Positions 37,433 to 48,944 of a DNA stretch of 64,000 nt are shown piece by piece. How positions within the stretch are numbered: position 1 is the stretch's first letter; each line of letters opens with the position of its first letter. The DNA lies in the NCBI RefSeq assembly GCF_000276665.1, contig NW_004955438.1, positions 13,634,329-13,698,328 of the forward strand. Direction: 5' to 3'. The notes under the pieces were generated by a model. It was not told the DNA's origin. It saw only the letters and a list, made by a program, of their open reading frames with translations, and did no database searches. This DNA is from Chinchilla lanigera. Taxonomy: Eukaryota; Chordata; Mammalia; Rodentia; Chinchillidae. The position numbers were made by a program, and so were the translations under genes.

Positions 37433-38474
37433 TCATTCATGTCTTCTTTCATGCAACTAGTACTTCCTGAGTCCTGATCAGGCTGAGGCAGTGCACTAGG
37501 AGCTAGGCTGTGAAGCAGACAGAATCTTTGCCCTCTGGGAACTCAGATGGAGCTCACAGTATTTATCACCCGGCAAACAGAGTTGGGAATGAAGCCCTGG
37601 TGGGATACTTGGGCAAGGCTTCTGTACGAAAAAGAGGGAGTACTAGAGGCCAGCACCAGTCAGCCTAAGTATCTCCCACCAGGAGGCAGCAGGGAGAATC
37701 ACAGAAGCGTGGGCAGTGTTTCTCCTGGGCAGCGCCCTCCCACTGGGGCACCCACAGAGGCGTAGGCTACAGCGTTGACTCAGTCCCCAGGGAGCCACCC
37801 ACAGATGTCCTAGGCCTGCCAGGGTGAGAAGGGATTTTGTCCAACCATCACACTGCTGAGGTGCTCACGGCCAATCCCCTGAGGTCAGCATTCCAAAGTG
37901 ACCGCAGCTGCCCAGCTACCCAGAGCCAGGAAGGCGAGCCCTGAGCAAGACAGCCCCCGGGCAGCAGCTCCACGCCCACCAGGTAGCTCTCACCCTGTCT
38001 GTGGTGACACTATGCCCTGAGAGGAGGAAAGATAAAGACCAACAGAAGCCATGACAGAGCAACCCCACCTACGCAGGCCAGCTCACCCCACCTCTGACTG
38101 TCCATCCTGAGCTCTCTCTAGGGAGCAGAGGGACAGTGGCCAGAGGGCTGGCAGCACCAGGCCAAGAAAGGCCAAGTGTCGTGGGAACCCAGCAGTACAC
38201 GCCAGGCTCAGGCAGCCGAGAGGAATTCTTCCCCTCAAGTAGAGCTCGGGCCTCACAGGCTACTGTGGAGATGACAGTTCATGCTGCAGCGTATGGTCCC
38301 AATGGTGACACTTAGTGTCACAAGAGCAGCAGCGGATGTGATTGTTATCTCACTAAATTAGTGAGCAAGAGACGTTGGGGGGGGGTCAAGTGACATGCCA
38401 GGGTCAGCCGGGAGTGCGTGGAACATGGGATCTAAGACCCTGGGACTTCAGATCTCCTGCTAAAAAGAAATGAT

Positions 38475-38618
38475 CCTAAAGAGGTCAGAAGTCAACTCAA
38501 GAGTCTGCTGCCTTTTAAACCCACAGAATTCATGGTGTAATCGTTACATATCCAGCCATGCTAAGCATCCTGGGGGGCCTGGGGGGCTCCCTAATCCATC
38601 CCTGAGAACTACACTCAG
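38475..38618 (+). repeat. Inverted-repeat copy B (144 bp, unknown family)
   Basis: Reverse-complement partner of 36380-36523, about 2 kb away. It begins CCTAAAGAGGTCAGAAG and ends GAGAACTACACTCAG. Similarity stops sharply at both ends. It has no A-tail, no target-site duplication that I can see, and no 5S sequence beside it. Confidence 0.85.
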
Positions 38619-39539
38619 CTGTAACAGAGACAGAAAAGCAACTTACACGAGGTTCAAGTTAACGAGAGGCCAGGCAGACCAAAGCTGCTGTGAGAGCCCT
38701 GCCTGGGCGCTGGGGGCCTGCGCTCCTTCGTCTCGGCGTCCCGCTGGGGAGGCTGGAACCGCAGCCCTCGAGCGGCACTGCAGGCGGCAGGAGGAGGAAG
38801 GAAAGCGGCACGGATGCCACCTCCTAGGAAGGCTTCCCAGGAGGGCAACCCTACTACTGACACCTTGCCGGGCGGCCCGGCTGGGTGCAGAGAGGCTGGG
38901 TTGGACAGGAAGAGCAGAGTGGGCACAGGACCGGGCAGCATTCCACCCGCAAAGAGGAGCCACAGCCTGACCTCTGGCCTTGTGGGAATTACCATCTCGT
39001 AAGAAAGACACACACACATGTGGAAATGATTAGGGGTGAGACCACTGATGACAAGGCAGTAATTGTGTGACACAGATAGGAAACAAGCAGTTAAAGAAGA
39101 GTAAAGCCACAAGCAGGCTGAGGTCACAACAGCCGGAAGGAGTGAGTAGGGAGACCTGAGCCAGATGGACAGGTGGTGACCAGACAGGAGCAGGCGAGGT
39201 AACTATGGGAAGGCGGACTCCACCCCAACCCCCAGCCAGCGCCGGGCCATCGCAGCCTTTGATGAAACCTGCCAGGGGAGGGACGTGCTGGGCCCGATAT
39301 GCACGGAACCGGGTTAATTACAGAGCATAATCCTTGGCTCCTGACGCTCATCTTTGGTCCACACAAGGCCCACTTTCACTGAACCACTTTCCGAAATGTA
39401 ATAACCACCTGCGAACCCTCCACCCCAAACAAAGGCCAGGACCTGACGGCAGCCCACAGCTCACCAGATGGCCACCACCCCGCCTCCTCCCACCGGATAC
39501 CACGACCTGCCCCGAAAGCGCACATTCCCTGCCTTCTTT

Positions 39540-40015
39540 TTCATACGGTTTCATTGCATCTGCGAATATTCCTAGACAGTAAATACATTTTAGTTCCTTT
39601 AACCTTTGAACAAAGGAGTCATGCTATACGGGATGTGTGGGAGCACGCTATCTTTACCTAATATTTATGTATGGCCAGAATTCATCTACAGCACTGCATG
39701 CACTGTAGTTAATCTGCTTGGACAGCTGGATAATATTCCATTGTGCGGCAGTGTCTTAGTGTATTCACCCACTCTCCTCTGACAGGCATCTGGGCCGTGT
39801 CCAGGTTTTGTTACTGCACACTGCAGAGAACATTCTTGCACCAGTCTCCCAGCACCCATGTGCCAGAGTTTCTCTCCGGTGGGCACCCGGAGGCAAAAGG
39901 AGCTGGGCTGCTGGGGACGCGGGCGCTGAGCTTCCGGCGCGAACGCCAGCCTGTTTCTCCAGTGTGCACGCTGACCTGCGCTCCCACCAGCAGCAGATGA
40001 GAAATAGCGGCAAAC
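39540..40015 (+). repeat. L1 3'-UTR (old family)
   Basis: Block order matches old mammalian L1 3' ends: a TTCATACGGTTTCATTGCAT stretch, GGATAATATTCCATTGTGCG, GTATTCACCCACTCTCCTCT, GCATCTGGGCCGTGTCCAGG, GAACATTCTTGCACCAGTCT, then a GGGCACCCGGAGGCAAAAGG region. It is diverged but clearly collinear. Later parts carry extra CpG-containing sequence. Confidence 0.8.
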
Positions 40016-41269
40016 ACTTGTGACGCGCTGGCTTGGTCCCTCCAAAACGCCTTATGCCCGGGGAGCACACAAACCACCATGAGCCAGTACCACAGACTCA
40101 CGTGTGGAAGAGCAGGGTCTTGAGCCCCTACCAATCTGACTCTAACACCCTGTGCTCCTGCCATCCATGTGGCTACCAGACGGGGCAAGAAACTCTCGGC
40201 AGCTCTGAAGGCGCTCTGCCACGAGGGAGCAGCTCTGCCAAGAGAAGATGACACCGCTGTTAGAGGGTTACGTCAAGGGTGGACACCTCCACCGGGTCAA
40301 GTGTGGGGTCAAAACAGACACTCCCAGACCAGTCTGTACAGGGCCAGGTCTCAGTTCCCCAGGGCGGCCAAGGAATGGGCCCACGGATGTGCAAAGAGGG
40401 GTCTGACTGTCTCACATGGCCAGTCCTGCTCACCCCATCCCTAGTGCCCTGATGCACGAGCCTCAGTACAGCACGCCCCAGAGCAGAAGGGTGATAGGGC
40501 TCGCAAAGAATGGCCTCCAGCTGGAGCCAGCTCCACCCTCTAGCCTGGCACCTGCTCTCCTTGCTGGCTGTGGGCATGCAGCTCCAGACAGCTGGCATCC
40601 ACGGCCTCACACAGACAGGCCTGGCACCTACACCCAGTGCGGGGCCTCCCGCTGGCGTTCCTTACTCAGCCTCATGCCCAGTGAGTCTGTTTGAAGCCAG
40701 TGAGGAAAATCTGAACTCTGTCCTTGAGGCAGTCAGCTCCTGGGAAAGGGGTCTGCCCTGAGAACAGGAGGAGAACATTTCAGTCAAGGCAAAAGGGTTT
40801 GGGGCTGACAATAGTCATTACTCAGCTATAATGCCAGGTATGATGTCAAAATGGGGAGGGGCTTTTGGGGACCAGACCACCCCACAGTGAGGAAGTGCCG
40901 CTACCCTATGGGGTGGGATCCTACAAGGATGCTTCTCCTGGGGCCTCATCTTCCAGCTTCCGGAGTGGGACCTGGAAACAGTGTTTATAGTCAGATGCTC
41001 AACAAATGTCTGTCCAATAAAAGCAAACTATTTATACATTACTATTTATACATTTATGCCGGCCATCCTGCGGGTGCTGGATATGGCGCGAATTTTCAGA
41101 AAGCATTCATTACATGAAGGGACTGGAGAAGGCAAAGGTACAGAATGGAGAGCAGGTGTCAGAGCCAGACCTGTACCTCTAACAGATACATCAGTATGAT
41201 GGGCCCAAGTGTCACACGCACACACTGGAAAGGTTCTAGCAGAAAGTTACATGCTTTGCAAACATTTTC

Positions 41270-41690
41270 ATTGTGAAAAATCACAAATGTAGACACAGGG
41301 AACACCAAGGGCACCATGAGCCCCCACTACACTCAACAATGAGCGGGGGTTGCTTCATCCACCTTTGTCCCTTTGCTGTAAAACAAACAACTTTAAAGCA
41401 AATGCCGGGCTAGGGATTTAGCTCAGCGGCACAGCAGCTGCCTGGCAAGCACGAGGTCATGAGTTCGATTCCCGGTACCAGAAAAAAAAAACCAAAAAAT
41501 AAAAAAATTTAAAAAAAAAATAAAGCAAATGCCAACATTGTGTCATTCCCTTTCTCCATCAGAATACACCTCCAAAGAATCTTGGCATTTTCTTACATGA
41601 CCACAATTGCATGCTTTAAAAAAAAATTTCCCCCTATGTGCTTCATAAAATGAAGGCCTCTCTTATGTGTCTGGAGGCCGGTCCAAAAGT
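41270..41690 (+). repeat. Old L1-like block, copy 1, with ID insertion
   Basis: GTGAAAAATCACAAATGTAG, CCCCCACTACACTCAACAAT, then TTTAAAGCAAATGCC, the inserted ID, and CATTGTGTCATTCCCTTTCT, CCAAAGAATCTTGGCATTTTC and CTATGTGCTTCATAAAATGA. A related block without the ID lies at 42225-42415. The family resembles an old L1/transposon 3' region; the exact name is uncertain. Confidence 0.65.
41407..41520 (+). repeat. ID SINE with target-site duplication
   Basis: Body GGGCTAGGGATTTAGCTCAG, CAGCTGCCTGGCAAGCACGA and GTTCGATTCCCGGTACC, then an A-rich tail. The direct repeat TAAAGCAAATGCC flanks it (41394-41406 and 41521-41533). It interrupts the older block around it. Confidence 0.95.
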
Positions 41691-42224
41691 GAGGGGGTCG
41701 AGTCCAAAAGAGAGGGAAGGTCCAGGGCAGAGCAAGGATACAGAATCCCAGGCAGTGGAAACGGCAGCCTGAGGGAGAGTTGTGACCTGCACACCCCCTG
41801 CAGGTCTGCTTCGTCCCTTCCGTGGGTATTAGCTGCAGCCCAGGCCCAAGAGGATGGAGCTGGAAGGCTCACACTGCAGCCCGCCCACCCCACACAAGGT
41901 TGCAGTAACGCTGCTGGTGGAAAAAAAATCAAGCAGCTCTTCATGTGCCAGGCTGACTCCCTTTAATGCAAGGAAGATGAGCTACAGAGTGGGCCATGCA
42001 GCAGTGTACGCCTGCATCGCCCCTTAGAGTACCTCCCAGGTGGGGCAGGGAAAGGCAGGGGTTTCCGCATAGGACTCTGAGTCTCCAGTCCCCCCGCCCA
42101 GTGTCCAAGGGGGCTATGACCCACTGGATGGGGGGGACAAACTCCAAGTCACAAAACAACCAGAGCACAGAATGCTGAGGTTGCAGCAGGTACAACCCAT
42201 CAGCTGGCAAACACCTACCCTATG

Positions 42225-42415
42225 GGCCAAGATTTTCCCTTTGATGTAAAACAGAACAAATTCTAAGCATCTCGTGTCATTCCACCCCTCCATCAAACGC
42301 ACCTCTCCAAAGAATACCAGCATTTTCTTAAAACACCAAAATTATACTCTTTAAAATTGTTTTTCCTACGTGCTTCATAAAACGAGGGCCTCTGTATGTG
42401 TTCCGAGACCAGCCC
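42225..42415 (+). repeat. Old L1-like block, copy 2
   Basis: CCCTTTGATGTAAAACAGAA, CTCGTGTCATTCCACCCCTC, CCAAAGAATACCAGCATTTTC, TAAAACACCAAAATTATACT and CTACGTGCTTCATAAAACGA line up in order with 41370-41680 after removing the ID there. Clearly related, with moderate divergence. Confidence 0.7.
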
Positions 42416-42759
42416 GGGGCGGATGAGGCCCATGAGCTTGTACATTCTTTCTGCTACTGAAGGAAAGCACTTTAAAATCCGGCACATAAAGGGAGGGCAG
42501 GCGGCAACTTTTACAGCTTTCTGCCCCAGGTGCCTAGTGTGGCTGCAAGATGCCTGCGGGGGCAGCAGAACTGTCTTCTACCCCATGGGGTCTCTCCTGT
42601 AAAACCCAGTCTTTCCTCCAAAACCACAGCCGGTCTCCCTGCGTCCTTCCATGGTGCATTTTCTCAACAGCCCACTGCATCAGGGTCAGTCTGATATTCT
42701 GCCCTAAGTGTTTAACCCTCTGTCTTCTCTCTAACTAGGATGGTTGTTTCTCTCTATTT

Positions 42760-42796
42760 TTCCTTTCAGTACTAAGGATTGAACTCAGGGCCTCTT
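42760..42796 (-). repeat. ID-type SINE fragment
   Basis: CAGTACTAAGGATTGAACTC AGGGCCTC is the reverse of the 3' part of an ID arm, cut off where the L1 3' end starts. Confidence 0.75.
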
Positions 42797-43115
42797 TTAC
42801 TTTAATTTTTATTAGTACATGTTCACAGTACATCAGTACATATTCATCATGCAAAGTTGGTACATGTACATAACACAGCTTAATTATTTTAGCCCTTCCC
42901 CCAACTCTTGGTCCCCTTCCCACTTGCAAAAGATCTACTGCCCTTTTTCCTATTATCTATCTTCTATTTTGCTCTTGAAATTATTTATACTCTGGGTTTT
43001 TCATATTAGAGAAATCACGTAATAGTTAAGCTTGTGTCTGATTTATTTTACTTAATATTATTGTCTTGTGGTGCGGTGCATCCATTTTCCTACAAATAAC
43101 TCAAATTTATCCTTT
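42797..43115 (+). repeat. L1 3'-UTR
   Basis: TTTTATTAGTACATGTTCAC, a GTTGGTACATGTACATAACA block, then ATTATTTATACTCTGGGTTT, GTGTCTGATTTATTTTACTT and GCATCCATTTTCCTACAAAT. The last blocks follow the L1 3'-UTR order (gtctggcttatttcacttaacataatg ... catccat). A fragment of the same type lies at 14650-14760. Confidence 0.65.
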
Positions 43116-43256
43116 TTTTAATACCAGGGCCTTTTGTTACTTTTTAGTTTTGGGACAGGGTCTCACTCAGTCACCTGGGCTGGACTTTGAATTGCAATCC
43201 TCCTGCCTCAGCCTCCAAGAATGCTGGGATTATAAGCATGTGCCATGACACCTGTA
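43116..43256 (-). repeat. B1-dID dimer, dID arm truncated
   Basis: T-run and a short ATACCAGGGCC remnant of the dID arm, then a B1 arm without duplication (GGGACAGGGTCTCACTCAGT ... AATGCTGGGATTATAAGCAT) ending GACACCTG. Confidence 0.85.
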
Positions 43257-43264
43257 TAAACTGT

Positions 43265-43400
43265 TCTTTAGTGTAGGACAATAGAACACTGGGTTGAGGA
43301 TCAACAGCTTTGGATTCTACTTTCAGACTTACTATGAAACACAAAAATGAGCCACAAGTTCTGTGGGCCTCTGTTTCTCATCTATACAAAGACATGCCAC
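43265..43400 (+). repeat. MIR SINE remnant
   Basis: AGGATCAACAGCTTTGGATT, a CAGACTTACTATGAAACAC stretch, then TGGGCCTCTGTTTCTCATCT and ATACAAAG follow MIR order (ggttcgaatcc... cttactagctgtg... cctcagtttcctcatctgtaaaa). Confidence 0.65.
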
Positions 43401-43501
43401 ATACCATGTGCAGAAAGCTACTCTCCTCCTCCTGCCTCCATGGCAGGCATCACTAAACAATTACACACTTCTCCCCAAAGACCAAGGTCGAAACCTCATA
43501 A

Positions 43502-43583
43502 GCCTCAGGGCTAGGCTTGCCTGGCAAGCACAAGGTCCTGAGTTCAATTCCCAATACCCAAAAAAATAACAATAATAAAAAAA
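43502..43583 (+). repeat. ID SINE, 5'-deleted, with target-site duplication
   Basis: Only GGGCT...TTGCCTGGCAAGCACAAGG and GAGTTCAATTCCCAATACC remain before an A-rich tail. The A-box segment (ATTTAGCTCAG) is missing. GAAACCTCATAA flanks it at 43490-43501 and 43584-43595, so it arrived as an already shortened copy. Confidence 0.88.
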
Positions 43584-44099
43584 GAAACCTCATAACCCAG
43601 CCACACCTAATCAGTCTTTACCCAGGATAAGGCCTGTTTGTCACTCCCTGAATGACATGGTCTCTGAGGACCACACAACATGGCAGGCACAGGAGAATAA
43701 GCACCAAGAAGGAACCCAGGGAGCCCTGCCCCGGCGATCTGGACTCTGAGTTGTGCTGTCTTGGTTAGGAACAGCAGACAGAAGGGCTCCCCACATGAAG
43801 GTCCGGACCAGGATGTTCACTTTCAAGCTCAGCCTCTGCTTTTCTGGGTCCTGGGCTTCTCCAGACCCAGGGCTGAGCAGGGCCCATGGTGAATACAGTG
43901 GAACCAGCCAGCAGGGAGGGCGAAAGGACTTGGAGAGGAGGGGAAACAGCAGCCACAGGCTGGGGATAAGATTACACCTGACTCCAGCCTGAGATGCAGA
44001 AGGAGACTATGAGACCACGCGGCCTCCTAGAGAAAATCCAAGGGCTACCACAGCAGGCATAGGCTTATTCACACCCTCTAGACCCAGCCCACATGCTAG

Positions 44100-44203
44100 T
44101 TTTTTGTTTCGTTTTTATTTTTGTTTTTGCAGTGCTGGGGATCAAACCCAGGGTCTCGCACATGCTAGACAAGTACTCACCACTGTTACACCCCAGGCCT
44201 CAC
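44100..44203 (-). repeat. ID-type SINE
   Basis: T-rich tail, then GCAGTGCTGGGGATCAAACC, CAGGGTCTCGCACATGCTAG and a degraded A-box end TGTTACACCCCAGGCCT. Diverged. Confidence 0.87.
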
Positions 44204-46544
44204 ATGCCAGTTTTTAAGCCCTCCTCTCTCTCCACTCAGGGTACGTGGCATCATGTAACTGTGATTCTAACCGCGAGTGTAACAGGCCCCAGAAATCCAT
44301 CAGTTCTGGGCTGCAACCTCTGTCCTAGTCCCTGCGGAGCCACCACTGCCCCGAGCCTGTGCATCAGAATCTTCCCCCAGGAGGAGGCCCTTGGCCTGAC
44401 ATCGCTGAAGTCCACCCTCCTACAGTGCCATGGCGGCCACGGGGGTTCCTCCCTCCCGGCAGCCTCCTCTTCAAAGCAGATGGGGGATCCTGAGCTCCAG
44501 CCACCCCTTCTCAGCACTTTCCAGCCCAGGGCCTCTGCAGTCTTGGAGCCGGGAAGCCGCTCCGCGTCAGGGGGTCACTCCTCCAGTCTTGGCTATGCCA
44601 GGCACAGAGCAGCTTATCCCCAGGCTGGCCAGACTCCAGTTGGGGATCTGGTCAGGACTCGGGGGCCCCAAGGGCCAGGCATGACTGGCTTTGTTTCTGC
44701 CCAACAGCGAGGCTTTGATCCAGCGCCCTCCCTAGCGCCCTGGAAGGGGGGCTCCTCCCTCATTCTGCTGGGGCACTGGAGTGGAGAGGACGCAGGAGGC
44801 AAGGGCGGGGGCAAGTGGGGAGGAGCCTGGGGCACTCTGCCTCCTCAGAGGTAACTTATCAAGCTGCCCATCCTTCCTGGCTGAGGCTATTCCACCAAGC
44901 TATCAGTTTACTCTGCAAAACCAGTTCTCCCCGCTTTAAGAATGGTGTGGGGCTTGGTGAATGGCCGGCGGAAACCAAACACCCCTGGGAACAGCTCCCT
45001 TCTTAGGGAAATGAAGCGCTGGGCTGGAAAAAGACACCAGCGCTGCTGCAGGTTATAAACCATTTTACTGTCGGATGCATGCTGGGACAGGGAGCCGGGT
45101 CTCCCATGGAGAAGACTGAGCACTGTAATGCGATAGCATCGAAAGAGACGAGGCCTAAGAGACAGGTCTGTTCTCACTGGGAGAAACAAATTTATCTGCC
45201 ATACGCTCTTCCACGGATGGTGATGCCGCGAAACCTGCAGAAAGGCTGAGTCCCTCTATTTCCACAATGAAGGCCAATTCTGTGCCCTGCGTGAGGAGCC
45301 AGCCTTCAGGGTACTACGCCTGGGTACCAAGCACACTGCGCTGCCCGGAAGAAAGCCTTAGGGTCTCAGACCGTCTCCAAGGGGACGAGAGCATCCAATA
45401 AAACTGAAGAGAGTGAGTGAATCCATCAGACTCAAAGCCGGGAGGACCATCCAGTTCTTCTCAAGGGCAGAGGCCATGACTTTGACTACTCTGCTGTGGG
45501 CTGCGCACGGCCCCACAGAGGAGGGGGTGGGCTACCCACCCCACCCCCACCGCATACCTTACCCTCCCCGAGGCCTCACTCCCCTCCCACCCTGGTCACG
45601 GGCCAGCCCTAGGTCACCAAAGAAGCCGCGGGAAGGACACATGGCTACCTCTGGTGACATCCTAAAGCCTGTTCCTCAAATCCACAGCCTGAGGGTGGCT
45701 CTTAGATCACTAGCTGCCCCACATCAAAGGACAGTACAGTTTCTACCCTCGAAAGAAGACAGACTCTCTCCTTTCCTGTTTTCTTTTAAAGTAGCTTCTC
45801 TCTGTGAGGCGATGCAATGTGACCTCTCAGATTAAAAAAAAAAAAAGCTTCTACTGAGCCACACGGTGAGACTGCTACCACCAAGCCCCCTTTCTGAGCC
45901 AGCGCAGGTCCTCCAGGAGCACAGCAACGCCTCCAGCATGCACGTCTACAGGTCCCCAAAGCATCAGAAGTCCATGTGAAAGTTGTCCACTGGCCAGGTT
46001 TTGCTGGCAAAAAAAATCTACCAATAAATACCAGCCACGCAGGCCAGGGCCTCAGTGAGCCTTTCCACGTCCCTGATAACCAGAGTTCCTCTGCCCCACA
46101 AGTAATTTAATACAAAAACGCCCCTGAACGCCTCGTCATTCCTGCCCAGTCAAGTCCCAAGTCCATGCCAGCTCCAGCACACTGACACCCTGGCACCTGT
46201 GGGTCATGAAGGCGGGAACCCCTGGCAGCCTCAGTCAAAAACGGCAACCGCCATGATGCCAGGTCTGGCAACCTCCCCAGCCACAGAGGCGGGGACCACC
46301 ACGCCACCCGGCCCATTGGAAACCTGGGCCTGGAGAGGGGCTTCCGGTCACAGGCTGGCGAGTGGACGGCCAGGCTGTGAAGCCAGAAGCTGAGGCCCCT
46401 CCTGAGTAGTTCAGGGTGTGCCAGACAGGGGTCTGGGTGCTGCCAGACTTCCCCAGACTGTTGTGGTGCTGGGCAGGTGAGGTACAGGGATGGCTGCCTG
46501 GGGCACAGCTTTACTCCCACGAGAATGGTCCACATGCATCTGTC

Positions 46545-46728
46545 TTTCAGAGGCCACAAAATGGATAGGGAACAGACAGGCCTGGGTTCTGACGTCAGGT
46601 CTGACACCCACCTGAGCAAGCCCCTCAACATCCCAGGGCCTCACATCCTCATCTGTAAAATGGGGCCGGTAATTCCTGAGCCATCTACCTCATACTTTTT
46701 ATGGATTCTTTGATGACTGAGTTCGCTC
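46545..46728 (+). repeat. MIR SINE, well preserved
   Basis: CAGGCCTGGGTTCTGACGTC, GTCTGACACCCACCTGAGCA, AGCCCCTCAACATCCCAGGG, then CTCATCTGTAAAATGGGGCC and ATCTACCTCATACTTTTTAT. This is the MIR plan from B box through the core to the tail. Confidence 0.88.
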
Positions 46729-46769
46729 TCTTACCCATGAAGAAATCGCAGTTAAAAAAGGAAACGCAA

Positions 46770-46970
46770 GCCGGCCGTAATGGCACAAGCCTGTAATCCC
46801 AGCTACTCCAGCGGGTAAGGAAGAAGGATCACAAGTTTGAGGCCAGCCTAGGTAATGCAGCAAGAACTTGTCTCCAAATAGAAATAAAACAAAAAGGGCT
46901 GGGAATGTAGCTCAGCAGTATAGCACCTCTGGGTTTAATCCCCAGTACTGCCAAAAAACCCCCAAAAAGG
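46770..46970 (+). repeat. B1-dID dimeric SINE
   Basis: B1 arm (GCCGGCCGTAATGGCACAAG, CCTGTAATCCCAGCTACTCC, GAGGCCAGCCTAGGTAATGC) joined by an A-rich linker to a dID arm (GGCTGGGAATGTAGCTCAGC ... GGGTTTAATCCCCAGTACTG). Confidence 0.94.
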
Positions 46971-47404
46971 TAGTAAATGTGGGCAGCAGACCCATGTCAG
47001 GGCCGTGTATAGTAGGTGCACACACCCTCTGCTTCGTGGTTCTCACAGCCCATCACCATCTTGACCTGTGACACTGTCCTGGCATCCCACTAGGGGCCAA
47101 TCTAAGGGCTTACGTGGGTGTTTTCCGCCCCTGCAGCTGGCACGGCACATTTGAGACTTCCCATGACCCCACAACAGAGTGCAGGACGCGACTGTCCACC
47201 CGGGAGGGAAGTCTCACTCCCCCAGGACCGGCACCCTTCCTCCTCAAGTCCAGTGTGGAGATAACCCCAGGGCTCTGCTGTTACAGGATGTGAACCAGTC
47301 TAGACTCATCACCTCCAGGAGCCTGGAGCCAGCCATGTCATCTTTCTCAGGGAAGACGGCTGGAACCCATTGTACTAGGCTGCTTCTGGGCATCCCCTAG
47401 ACCA

Positions 47405-47860
47405 AGGGCAGCAATGGCGGTGATGGCTAACGTGTAGTAAGGGCCAGGCACCGTCTTAAGTATTTTAAATGTACAGATTTAGCCAGGCATGGAGGCGCAC
47501 ACCTGTAATGCAGCACGTTGACAGGCTGAGGGGGAAGGATTACAAATTCAAGCCCAGACTGGGCAACTAAGCAAGAACCTATCTCAAAATAAAAAAGGGC
47601 TGGGGATCACTTCAGTGTGAAGGCCCTGGATTCAATCATCAGTACCAGAAAAAAAAAACAAAAAACAAACAAACAACAACAACAACAACAACAAAAAAAA
47701 TATATATATATATAGGTATGTAAAATATACATACTGACTTTTTTATCCTCAACCCAATCTTGTTGCAATTCCCATTTTATAAGTGAAGAAACTGAGGCAC
47801 AAGGATGCAGAGCAACTGGCCCACAGTGACGCATCCAAAATGCACAGCCTCTCACGCAAG
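47405..47860 (-). repeat. MIR split by a B1-dID insertion
   Basis: Left part (47405-47480): GTAGTAAGGGCCAGGCACCG, TCTTAAGTATTTTAAATG. Right part (47715-47860): TTGCAATTCCCATTTTATAA, GTGAAGAAACTGAGGCACAA, GGATGCAGAGCAACTGGCCC. Together they are one reverse-oriented MIR, broken by the SINE at 47481-47714. Confidence 0.8.
47481..47714 (+). repeat. B1-dID dimeric SINE with (CAA)n and (TA)n tail
   Basis: AGCCAGGCATGGAGGCGCAC, CAAGCCCAGACTGGGCAACT, CTATCTCAAAATAAAAAAGG, then a shortened dID arm (GGCTGGGGATCACTTCAGTG ... GATTCAATCATCAGTACC). The tail has expanded into poly-A, (CAA)n and (TA)n microsatellites. Inserted in a MIR. Confidence 0.92.
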
Positions 47861-48944
47861 GACCTGCTGCAGGGAGAACGTGAACCATAGGGTTCTGGGC
47901 ACACACTGTTCGTGCAAACAGAGCCGAACCCCTTTGTGGAACTGCTGCAGTAGAGTTCCGACTCTGGAGCAGGGGACAGTGTTAGGTCACTGGACCTCTG
48001 GGGTTGCCACAAAGCAGGCCAGGCACACAGCAAGCACAGCGGTGGAGAGAGGCCCTCCGAGACGCAGCCAGAGGAGATGAATGACGGCCGGGCTGGGGGC
48101 ACCCAGAGCTCTGCAAAGGCTGAGCGCAGAAGGGGCACAAGGGGACCTGACACCTGACACTGAGTCTGGATGGCTGAAGCTTCAAACATTCACACGAGAC
48201 CAGCAGGACCAGCAGCAGCACACTCGCCCAGGAGAAACCCCCAAGGCCTGCAACCAGAGGGCATTTCAGCCTCATAAGCACACAGGGCAAGCAGTCATTG
48301 TGTCAGCAGCACCTGGAGGCCAGGCACGTGCGTCCCTGGCTTTCACATCTCCATGTGCTCCTGAATGGCCTGCTGAGACAACCAGGTAGGCAGCCCAGCG
48401 TCTAATCCACACAACCTAGCAAACTAGCTCAGATAATGATTATGCCCTGCAGCATCTGCTTCCAAAGGCCTGGCCCGGCCTGGTCCGGCCCAGCCCAGGC
48501 CACGCCACCTCTGCAGCATCCACAGTAGCACCAGACAAACCTCACCCAGGAGGGCACTGACAGCCACAGCCTGAGCCAGCTCTTTCTACATTCCCCAAAC
48601 CTCCAAGCAGGCGAGCTGAGAACTCTGAAGTCTCATGCCTGCCCTGAAAAGTGACCCAGGAAGCAGACCTACACTGGTCCTCCCAGGCTGCTTGTCCCCA
48701 AGAAGTCAACAGCAAGCCGTGGCAGCCCTGGTGACCTTGCACAGCACAGGGCTTTGTGCAGTCTCTGGAGGATTCCTGTCTGACGACTGACAGGGTAACA
48801 AAGCAAGGAAGGGAGGCCACAACCCGAGGCCTGGACTCAGCTGCCAGCTGCCTTCACACTGCTGACAGGACGGAGGAAAATCACTCAGGGCCTGCAGTAC
48901 TGCTTCCCCACGTGCTAAATGAGGAGCGGGTTGGACAGGATGGG

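Noticed and set aside
38690..38960. CCDC88C first exon or promoter
   Set aside because: CpG-rich, but no frame encodes the expected N-terminal HOOK residues and no suitable donor follows.
44093..44854. 253-residue plus-strand open frame, the longest in the window
   Set aside because: It starts inside a reverse ID SINE, is Pro/Ser-rich as expected of GC-rich non-coding DNA, and resembles no family.
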